This document shows positions 26,466 through 33,365 of a stretch of 64,000 bases of DNA, one piece after another. The notes under the pieces were generated by a model that saw only the letters and a list, made by a program, of their open reading frames with translations, made no database searches and was not told the origin of the DNA. How positions within the stretch are numbered: the stretch's first letter is position 1; each line of letters starts with the position of its first letter. A program made the translations under genes and the position numbers. Origin of the DNA: Stackebrandtia endophytica (GTDB taxonomy: Bacteria; Actinomycetota; Actinomycetes; Mycobacteriales; Micromonosporaceae); the NCBI RefSeq assembly GCF_006716355.1, contig NZ_VFOW01000001.1:3224001-3288000 (forward strand). The letters are read 5' to 3'.

Positions 26466-27128
26466 TTACCGGGCGGGCGGTCGCGGATCGACCTGCAAAT
26501 CGAACGGCGCCACCAGAAAGTATTCGCCGTTCGCGTCGTACTCATAGATCAGCGCGGTATCACCGGCGGCGAGGCTTTCTCCCGTGGAGTTCTCGTCAAT
26601 GCGCACCGGAATGATTGCCGAGGAACCGTCGGTCGAGGTGATTTCGGCCTGCCCGAAATCGGTTCCGACGGTCTGAGTACGGATAAGGCAGGTCTTTCCC
26701 ACGAAATCATGTCGAGATGCCGCCGGAGCCTGCCCGTAGAGTCTTCCCAACGGCCAGACGATGAACAACGTCACCACCCAGGCCGCGACCGAGGCGATGA
26801 CCAGGGTCAGCAGGGACAGCAGCGTCCCCACCACACCGGGCATCCCCAGCTCCCGGACCAGCACGGTTCCGGCCACACAACCGAACCATGCCAGCACGAT
26901 CCACAATGAGAGGACCACCGTCACCGGCACGGTTCGCGCCGTTTTGGTGACCGGAAGCAATCCGATTAGCCCGTTTTGGGTGTCGGCGCCGGAATCGGTG
27001 TCCGTATCGAGCACCTCGGTACTCATCAATCCGAATAGGACAATGATCCAGAAGGCGACCACCACGATGAAGGCGAAACTGAACAAAACGGTGGGAAAAC
27101 TGAAACCGATCTCCACCAAGTCGTTCAT
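26466..27128 (-). CDS. YqiJ-like membrane protein with OB-fold domain
   Basis: A 220-residue protein with three or four membrane helices in the first half (FSFAFIVVVAFWIIVLFGLM; VVLSLWIVLAWFGCVAGTVL; a later pair near LLTLVIASVAAWVVTLF). A soluble beta-rich domain follows (DFVGKTCLIRTQTV, EITSTDGSSAIIPVRI, then a closing FLVAPFDL) that fits the OB-fold of YqiJ/NfeD proteins. Such proteins work with flotillins encoded next door. GAAGG precedes ATG 27128. The gap to the flotillin start is 62 bp. Confidence 0.85.
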   Translation of the reverse strand: MNDLVEIGFSFPTVLFSFAFIVVVAFWIIVLFGLMSTEVLDTDTDSGADTQNGLIGLLPVTKTARTVPVTVVLSLWIVLAWFGCVAGTVLVRELGMPGVVGTLLSLLTLVIASVAAWVVTLFIVWPLGRLYGQAPAASRHDFVGKTCLIRTQTVGTDFGQAEITSTDGSSAIIPVRIDENSTGESLAAGDTALIYEYDANGEYFLVAPFDLQVDPRPPAR

Positions 27129-27558
27129 TGGGCCTTCTTTGCTTCCGACTCCCGTTGCTGTCACCGAGCAAGACAGTACAAGCGGGCCGCAACTGTCCTC
27201 GGGCGCGTCAAACCATATCGTCCCCGCCTGCCGATCGCATCGGACGAACGGTGGGTTTGTGGCCTGGCCCCCAGATTCGCGGCGGTTTGTCGGTTGCGGT
27301 GCCGATGACGGGTGTGTCCCGTTGGGATGTCGTGTGAATGGACATGGTCGAATCCTCCCGATTCAACGTCGATGCGTAGAGATGAATCGTTGAAACCCGT
27401 TGAGCGAAGCCGAACCCGTGTGTCTGTTCACAGTGGCGTGATTGAGCCGTGTTGCGTGTGCCTGCGTGTCTGCGTGCCCGTGTCGCCCCGTCGAAACCTG
27501 TGACTTTCGCGTGCGGCCATTGTGCCGCGGGGGTATGACATTCGATCGTCCGGCGAGG
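27129..27558. other. Intergenic region between flotillin operon and TetR gene
   Basis: About 430 bp without a credible gene on either strand; the short open frames here lack ribosome sites and family resemblance. It should contain the promoter of the YqiJ-flotillin operon on the right side of 27128, but no clear element was identified. Confidence 0.4.
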
Positions 27559-28125
27559 TCAGCCGTCGGAGCGGATGCCGTTTCCCAGGGTCCGGATCGC
27601 CGCATCGGCGGCCTGCCCGGGGGACAGATAGCCCTCGGTGACGCCCTGGGCCGCGGCCAGCACCAGTGAATAGAAGACCGCCTGAATCCAGCGGGGGCGC
27701 AGCTGCGGATCCACCTGGCCCTCCTGCTGTGCCCGTTCGATGATGTCGATGAAGGTCGGGTCCGGTTTCGGCTCGGTCGTCGATGGGAACCGGTGGGGGT
27801 CGGAGAACAGGAACAGCACCCGATCGTGATGTTCGACGGAGATCCTGATCAGGTTCTCGAGTGTCTCCAATGGAGTGGAATCCATGGTCTCGGCACGGTC
27901 GGCGGCGGCGGCCAACAGGCGCTCGGACTCCAGTCGCAGTGCCTCCACCAGTGCCTGACGGTCGGCGAAGTAACGACGCAGCGTGCTGCGGCTGACGCGG
28001 GCCCGCATCGCCACCGCGCCGAGGCTGGCGCTGAAGTCGCGTGCCCAGACGTGCGCGGCGGCATCCAGTACCGCGCCGCGGGTCCGGGCTCTCACGGCGG
28101 TTTCGGCGGGTGGTGTGTCGGGCAC
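27559..28125 (-). CDS. TetR-family transcriptional regulator
   Basis: A 188-residue repressor. The N-terminal helix-turn-helix is LGAVAMRARVSRSTLRRYFA, in the standard TetR position (about residues 35-55). The remaining helices form a ligand and dimer domain. It faces a NAD(P)-binding protein gene across a short region with repeated TGACGCA half sites, so it most likely represses itself and that gene. Confidence 0.9.
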   Translation of the reverse strand: MPDTPPAETAVRARTRGAVLDAAAHVWARDFSASLGAVAMRARVSRSTLRRYFADRQALVEALRLESERLLAAAADRAETMDSTPLETLENLIRISVEHHDRVLFLFSDPHRFPSTTEPKPDPTFIDIIERAQQEGQVDPQLRPRWIQAVFYSLVLAAAQGVTEGYLSPGQAADAAIRTLGNGIRSDG

Positions 28126-28173
28126 GTCGCGAGCTTAACAACCGAGCCATAACGAATGGGTCGGTAACTATTT

Positions 28174-28201
28174 TGACGCATCAATGTGTCATTATGACGC
28201 A
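28174..28201. promoter_or_regulatory. Operator-like half-site array in the divergent region
   Basis: Three related half sites in alternating orientation: TGACGCA (28174-28180), TGTGTCA (28185-28191) and TGACGCA (28195-28201). Adjacent pairs form two overlapping imperfect palindromes. The first copy overlaps a TTGACG -35-like hexamer at 28173-28178. The position between the TetR gene and its target suggests this is the TetR operator. Confidence 0.6.
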
Positions 28202-28313
28202 TGAGTTGGTCATTCCGCTCGTGGCCGATGGTCGTTCCTCCGTTGTGCACTGTGGATTGCTGCTCACGGAGGTCGAGCTATCGGCCGCCGAACGACGGAA
28301 CCCCGGAGACACG

Positions 28314-28949
28314 ATGACCGAAACACCCCTGACCCTGCTCATTCTCGGTGCCAGCGGCGGCACCGGAAAACTCCTGGTCGAGCAGGCGCTGGCCGCCGGA
28401 CACCACGTCGTCGCGGCGGTGCGGAATCCCGCCAAGATCGACACCCGGCACGAACGACTACGGGTTCACCGGGCGGACGTCGCCGACCCCGACGACCTCC
28501 GGCCACTGGTCGCCGAGGCCGACGCGGTGCTGTCGGCCCTCGGCACGGTCGACCGGCCGATATGCGAACCGGCGATCCGCGCCGTCCTGGCCGCCGCGAC
28601 CTCACCGGTGCGGGTCGTCGCGGTCAGCGCTCAACCGGTGAATCGAGACGACTCGGAGGAGGGAATCATGAAGAAACGGGTCATCCTGCCGCTGGTGCGC
28701 CGGATATACCGAAGGCAATACGCCGACCTGGCTGGTATGGAGGCGGTCCTGCGGGACAGCGACGCCTGTTGGACCGTGCTGCGGCCCCCGTACCTGACGG
28801 ACAAACCGTCAACCGGGGGCTATCGACTCAGGGTGGAGGGCAACCCGATTTCCGGCAACAGCCTGCCACGGGCCGACCTGGCCCGGGCCATGCTCGATCT
28901 GGTCGCGGACGAGACCACCCACCGCAAGGCCATCGGCATCGCCACCTGA
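28314..28949 (+). CDS. NAD(P)-binding SDR-like protein
   Basis: A 211-residue Rossmann protein of the NmrA/BVR-B-like atypical SDR group. The dinucleotide motif is LLILGASGGTGKLLVEQAL (GxxGxxG), followed by AAVRNPAKI, an Asp-containing second strand (VHRADVADPDDL) and VLRPPYLTDKP near the C-terminus. The ATG at 28314 has GGAG six bases upstream; an in-frame start near 28200 would be leaderless and is less likely. It is probably controlled by the divergent TetR protein. The substrate is unknown. Confidence 0.85.
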   Translation: MTETPLTLLILGASGGTGKLLVEQALAAGHHVVAAVRNPAKIDTRHERLRVHRADVADPDDLRPLVAEADAVLSALGTVDRPICEPAIRAVLAAATSPVRVVAVSAQPVNRDDSEEGIMKKRVILPLVRRIYRRQYADLAGMEAVLRDSDACWTVLRPPYLTDKPSTGGYRLRVEGNPISGNSLPRADLARAMLDLVADETTHRKAIGIAT

Positions 28950-29041
28950 TCGGCGCCTTCGCCGGCTTCCGACTCGCTCGCCCTCGCGGGGGATGACATC
29001 GGTCGTTAGGGTGCGAATCAGACGACGACTAAGGGGAACTC

Positions 29042-29353
29042 GTGAACGACAAGACCTATGACCTCAACGGCGACGGTGTGCCCGACGAGGTGACCAAGAT
29101 CGGCGACACCCTCTACATCGACTACAACCGCGACGGAAAGTTCGACGCGATGGTGACGCCGGAGGGCGAGATCTACGCCGACCTCGACGGTGACAGCACC
29201 TTCCGCACTCGGATGGTCGACTCCGACGGTGACGGAGTCATCGACACCCTGGAGACCGATCTGGACGGTGACGGGGTGCCCGACCTCATTGAGAAGGACA
29301 CCACCGGCGACGGCATCCTCGACACGGTGATCCGTACCGACGGCAAGGACTGA
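29042..29353 (+). CDS. Small protein built of Asp-rich calcium-binding-type repeats
   Basis: A 103-residue acidic protein starting at GTG 29042, with AAGGGGA just upstream. It consists almost wholly of DxDxDG-type loops (DLNGDGVPDEV, DYNRDGKFDAMV, DLDGDST, DSDGDGVIDTLETDLDGDG), as in EF-hand-like or thrombospondin type 3 repeats. No signal peptide or membrane helix is seen, so if calcium-binding it would be cytoplasmic or exported by a non-classical route. It lies immediately before the CRISPR leader. Confidence 0.75.
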   Translation: MNDKTYDLNGDGVPDEVTKIGDTLYIDYNRDGKFDAMVTPEGEIYADLDGDSTFRTRMVDSDGDGVIDTLETDLDGDGVPDLIEKDTTGDGILDTVIRTDGKD

Positions 29354-29489
29354 GGCGGTTCGGCGTGGGGCGGTGGGCCTGTCGCCGAGTGCGCTGGGCG
29401 GTCTCATCGCCAAGGATTCCATAGTGGATGCGTAAGTGATCATGCTCCGGATTCGGCCCACTCGGCGACGGCACCGCAGGTCGGCTCTT
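29354..29489 (+). promoter_or_regulatory. CRISPR leader-side region
   Basis: 136 bp between the calcium-motif gene and the first repeat. An 11-bp perfect inverted repeat, GTCGCCGAGTG (29381-29391) and CACTCGGCGAC (29459-29469), flanks a less GC-rich segment of 67 bp. The opposite end of the array carries the degenerate repeat, so this side is taken as the leader, with transcription to the right. Confidence 0.5.
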
Positions 29490-30371
29490 GTGCTCCCCGC
29501 ACGCGCGGGGATGGTCCGTCCCCCACCGTCCACACCGAACACAACCACTTGTGCTCCCCGCACGCGCGGGGATGGTCCCCGCACCGATCTGGGTTGAGTC
29601 CGCCGTGTTCCGTGCTCCCCGCACGCGCGGGGATGGTCCAAAACGTCGGCGCGAACGTTTTACACACGATCGGTGCTCCCCGCACGCGCGGGGATGGTCC
29701 TCGGGACCCTGACCGTCTGGGCATTACAGACGTGTGCTCCCCGCACGCGCGGGGATGGTCCCCGCACCGATCTGGGTTGAGTCCGCCGTGTTCCGTGCTC
29801 CCCGCACGCGCGGGGATGGTCCAAAACGTCGGCGCGAACGTTTTACACACGATCGGTGCTCCCCGCACGCGCGGGGATGGTCCTCGGGACCCTGACCGTC
29901 TGGGCATTACAGACGTGTGCTCCCCGCACGCGCGGGGATGGTCCATGTTGCCGGATTACCTGGTCGTGGGCGGGATCGTGCTCCCCGCACGCGCGGGGAT
30001 GGTCCATGTTGCCGGATTACCTGGTCGTGGGCGGGATCGTGCTCCCCGCACGCGCGGGGATGGTCCCATCCCTGTCCCTGTGAGGCAACCGGCGATGTTG
30101 TGCTCCCCGCACGCGCGGGGATGGTCCCAACACGGCCGGTGGGTGCACCCGAGGGCGAAGGTGCTCCCCGCACGCGCGGGGATGGTCCGAAGCGGCGCGC
30201 GAGGTCACCCCACTCACCGGCGTGCTCCCCGCACGCGCGGGGATGGTCCTCGAATGATCGCGACGAGAGCGGCGATCGCGACGTGCTCCCCGCACGCGCG
30301 GGGATGGTCCGGGCAGTACCGATCCACATCGAACCGTCCACCAGTGCTCCCCGCCCGCGCGGGGATGGCCC
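29490..30371 (+). CRISPR. Type I-E CRISPR array, 15 repeats and 14 spacers
   Basis: A 28-bp repeat begins GTGCTCCCCGC, contains the palindromic CCCCGC/GCGGGG core and ends GGGGATGGTCC. It recurs at exactly 61-bp intervals from 29490, leaving 33-bp spacers. The last copy (30344-30371) has two substitutions and marks the distal end. Repeat type and handle match actinobacterial type I-E. Spacers 2-3-4 (29579-29733) recur exactly as spacers 5-6-7 (29762-29916), and spacer 8 is identical to spacer 9, so only ten spacers are distinct. No cas gene lies within the window. Confidence 0.98.
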
Positions 30372-30501
30372 TGCGGCCTGGCGGAAGTCGATCACCGCGT
30401 GCCGATGCTCTCCACGCCCACCCGAGGTGAGCACCGGCTCCCACACCACTTCGTCGACACCATGTCGTCGACACCACCGCGTCGGCGCCTCCCCGGTGCA
30501 C

Positions 30502-30507
30502 TATCGT
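30502..30507 (+). promoter_or_regulatory. Possible -10 element of a leaderless transcript
   Basis: TATCGT fits the actinobacterial -10 pattern TAnnnT. It lies nine bases before the GTG at 30516, so a transcript would start at or next to the start codon. There is no ribosome site before that GTG. The -35 region is not clear. Confidence 0.35.
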
Positions 30508-30515
30508 GTTGGATT

Positions 30516-32249
30516 GTGTTGAGTGTTGAGGACTTTCGTGGGGTGTCCGGTCGGCCCGTGGTCTCCGGTGCGGTGCACTACTTCCGCATACTCCCGCAGC
30601 AGTGGGAGCAGCGACTCCGCATGCTGCGGGCCATGGGGGCCAACTGCGTGGAGACCTACGTGCCGTGGAACCTCCACCAGCGCCGCCCCGGCGAGACCAC
30701 CGGGGTGGCGGATCTCGCGGGCTTCCTCGACCTCGCCGCCTCACTGGACCTCGCGGCGATCGTGCGGCCGGGCCCCTACATCTGCGCCGAATGGGAGAAC
30801 GGCGGCCTGCCCAGTTGGTTGCGCGCCGAGGACCGGCACGCTCCGCTGCGTTGTTCGGATCCGGGCTTCCTCGCCGCCGTGGACGCCTGGTTCGGCGAAC
30901 TCATCCCGGTGATCGCCCAGCGGCAGGTCGATCGGGGCGGCAACGTCATCGCGGTGCAGGTGGAGAACGAGTATGGCTCCTACGGCAGCGATGCGGATTA
31001 CCTCCGGCATCTCGCCGACGGTCTGGTCCGGTTGGGGATCACGGTGCCGTTGTTCACCTCCGACGGGCCGACCGACGCGATGCTCACCGCCGGCAGTGTC
31101 GATGGGCTGCCCACCTCGGTCAACTTCGGTTCGCGTCCGGAGGAGGCCTTCGAGGTGCAGCGCCGCCGACGTCCCGACGACCACCCGTGGTGCATGGAGT
31201 TCTGGAACGGCTGGTTCGACCACTGGGGAGAGTCGCATCATGTCCGCGACCCCGCCGACGCCGCCGACGTACTGAACCGGATGCTGGCCGCCGGCGCGAA
31301 TGTCAACATCTACATGGCTCACGGCGGAACCAACTTCGGTACCTGGGCGGGCGCCAATCACGAGGTGGGTTATCAGCCGACGGTGACCTCGTACGACTAC
31401 GACGCCCCGATCGGTGAGTCCGGTGGGGCGACCGCCAAGTTCCACGCGTTTCGGGAGGTCATCGGTCGGTACCTGCCGGTCGGCGACATTCCGGAGCCCG
31501 ATCCGGTGCTGCCGACGCAGCGGGTGGAGTTGACCGAGAGTCTGCCGCTGCTGTCGGTGCTGCCCGCCGCGCCGACCGAGCGATTTCCGTCGCCACCTCG
31601 GTTCGAGGAGCTCGGCCTCGACCAGGGGTTGGTCGTGTACCGGCATCGACTGCGTGGGCCGCGACAGTCCGAGGCGCTGACGGTGGCCGGGGTGGCCGAC
31701 CGGGCGCAGCTGTTCCTCGACGGCGAGCCACTGGCCACACTGGAGCGAGATGGTGCGGACACCGTGGATCTCGCGACGGTCGAAGACCGTGACCTGTCCA
31801 TCGTGGTGGAATCATTGGGTCGGGTCAACTTCGGGCCGTTGCTGGGGGAGTCCAAGGGCATCCTCGACGGAGTCCGTCACGGCCGGCAGACACTGCACGG
31901 TTGGACCGCGCAACCGATCGGTCTCGACGACATCCGTTGGCTGCCATGGGAAACCGCGGCCGAGGAGGCGGCCGGGCCACGGTTCCATCGTGGCCGGTTG
32001 ACCGTGGAGACGCCGGCGGACGGGTTCCTGGCGCTACCGGGCTGGCGCAACGGATACGTGTGGGTCAACGGCTTCTGCCTCGGACGCTATCGGGAGGCGG
32101 GACCTCAGGCGACCCTGTACCTGCCCTGGCCGCTGCTGCGTGCCGGTGACAACGAGATCGTCGTGCTGGAACTGGATACCACCGACGCGACCGGGATCGA
32201 GCTGCGTTCGGAGCCCGACCTGGGGCCGGTCGCGGCCTCGCCGCAATGA
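30516..32249 (+). CDS. GH35 beta-galactosidase
   Basis: A 577-residue family 35 glycoside hydrolase. The GH35 opening SGAVHYFRI..W..RLRMLRAMGAN, then CVETYVPWN and RPGPYICAEWENGGLPSWL, is unmistakable. The acid/base is E152 in VQVENEYGSYG and the nucleophile E228 in WCMEFWNGWF. C-terminal beta domains follow. No signal peptide is seen, so the enzyme is probably cytoplasmic and cleaves imported beta-galactosides. The GTG at 30516 (or TTG 30519) starts directly before the conserved domain. No sugar transporter is adjacent. Confidence 0.92.
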   Translation: MLSVEDFRGVSGRPVVSGAVHYFRILPQQWEQRLRMLRAMGANCVETYVPWNLHQRRPGETTGVADLAGFLDLAASLDLAAIVRPGPYICAEWENGGLPSWLRAEDRHAPLRCSDPGFLAAVDAWFGELIPVIAQRQVDRGGNVIAVQVENEYGSYGSDADYLRHLADGLVRLGITVPLFTSDGPTDAMLTAGSVDGLPTSVNFGSRPEEAFEVQRRRRPDDHPWCMEFWNGWFDHWGESHHVRDPADAADVLNRMLAAGANVNIYMAHGGTNFGTWAGANHEVGYQPTVTSYDYDAPIGESGGATAKFHAFREVIGRYLPVGDIPEPDPVLPTQRVELTESLPLLSVLPAAPTERFPSPPRFEELGLDQGLVVYRHRLRGPRQSEALTVAGVADRAQLFLDGEPLATLERDGADTVDLATVEDRDLSIVVESLGRVNFGPLLGESKGILDGVRHGRQTLHGWTAQPIGLDDIRWLPWETAAEEAAGPRFHRGRLTVETPADGFLALPGWRNGYVWVNGFCLGRYREAGPQATLYLPWPLLRAGDNEIVVLELDTTDATGIELRSEPDLGPVAASPQ

Positions 32250-32412
32250 TCTGGACCACGCCACGGCAACCGCTTTCGAGGCGCCGGTTCCGCTGACGGC
32301 GCCAGGCTCACGTGTTTCCGCTGGCAGAACAGGTGCGAACCCGCACCCGACCGGTCCGAGTCGCCATGTGAGGCGGTTCCGGTGAGATGACCTGGCCCGT
32401 TACCGTGTCCCA

Positions 32413-33306
32413 ATGTCGACACCTCAACAGCCGACGACAACCGCTGAGACCGGTCTCGGAACGAAGACCGGCCTCGGTTTGAAGATCAGCGGGTCGATCA
32501 TCGTGGTCCTGATCGCCGCCACCGCCGTCTTCATATGGACCAACCAATCGAGTTCCCACGACGCCACCGGTGGTTTCGTGGAGCCGGTCATGAACGAGGA
32601 CGCCAAGCAGGTCGACCTGTTCAACACGACCGTCCTGATCCCGCCGACGCACGACTTCACCGCGACGAGCGACACCGTCACCCTGACCGACGGCGAATAC
32701 GTCGACGAGGGCGCCGACATGTTCAGCATCGTCCGCTACGAATACTGGATCCCGCCGGTCTACGCCGACATCGACGACGACAACGCGTTGGACGCGATGG
32801 CCGTCCTCCAGCACACCACCTTCGAGCGCGCCGAGTTCTACCTGTTGACCTGGCTGTGGCAGGACGGCGAACTGGTTCAGATGGACCGGACCGCCTCCGG
32901 AGTCTGCGGCATCGAGACACTGAATCCGGTCGACGGGGGCGTCGAGGCGGTCGTCAGTTCGACCGCCGCTCGCGAGTCCTGTTACGCACTGGGGGTCGAC
33001 GAAACCCTCTCGGAGGCTCTGACTTTGTCGGTCGTCGACGGAAACCTGGTGCAATCGGCGCCGGCACTGGGCGCCGTCGACCGATGCCACCCGCCGGTCT
33101 GGTACCAACCGGTGTCGTTGGACATCCCGGTCACGCCTCGGGTCGGTCCATTCCCCGACGCCCTCCCGATCACCGATAAGTACGACGAGGTGCGGTGGCT
33201 GTCCACTGGCGACGGTGCCTCCCGCACGGACTGGTACATCGTCCAAGTCGACGTCGGTGGTCACACGGTCTGCGGGTGGATCAGCGACGAGGAACTGTTC
33301 GGATAG
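32413..33306 (+). CDS. Membrane-anchored hypothetical protein
   Basis: A 297-residue protein with a Thr/Gly-rich cytoplasmic head, one membrane helix (ISGSIIVVLIAATAVFIW) and an extracytoplasmic domain. The latter holds an FG-GAP-like Asp segment (YADIDDDNALDAMAVLQHTT) followed by paired cysteines (GVCGIET, RESCYAL). The C-terminal 60 residues could form an SH3-like fold. It is similar in style to the cassette membrane proteins but without clear homology. A perfect terminator follows. Confidence 0.6.
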   Translation: MSTPQQPTTTAETGLGTKTGLGLKISGSIIVVLIAATAVFIWTNQSSSHDATGGFVEPVMNEDAKQVDLFNTTVLIPPTHDFTATSDTVTLTDGEYVDEGADMFSIVRYEYWIPPVYADIDDDNALDAMAVLQHTTFERAEFYLLTWLWQDGELVQMDRTASGVCGIETLNPVDGGVEAVVSSTAARESCYALGVDETLSEALTLSVVDGNLVQSAPALGAVDRCHPPVWYQPVSLDIPVTPRVGPFPDALPITDKYDEVRWLSTGDGASRTDWYIVQVDVGGHTVCGWISDEELFG

Positions 33307-33316
33307 GCCGACACGA

Positions 33317-33349
33317 ATGGGGCGCCACCGGGTTTCGGTGGCGCCCCAT
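33317..33349. terminator. Bidirectional intrinsic terminator
   Basis: A perfect 14-bp stem (ATGGGGCGCCACCG / CGGTGGCGCCCCAT) with a 5-nt loop GGTTT and TTTT on the plus-strand side. It separates the convergent genes ending at 33306 and 33366. Confidence 0.9.
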
Positions 33350-33365
33350 TTTCATCCTCAATGGA

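Noticed and set aside
29440-30430. Apparent proteins with repeated HARGWS or RACGEH segments
   Set aside because: These are translations of the CRISPR repeats, not genes.
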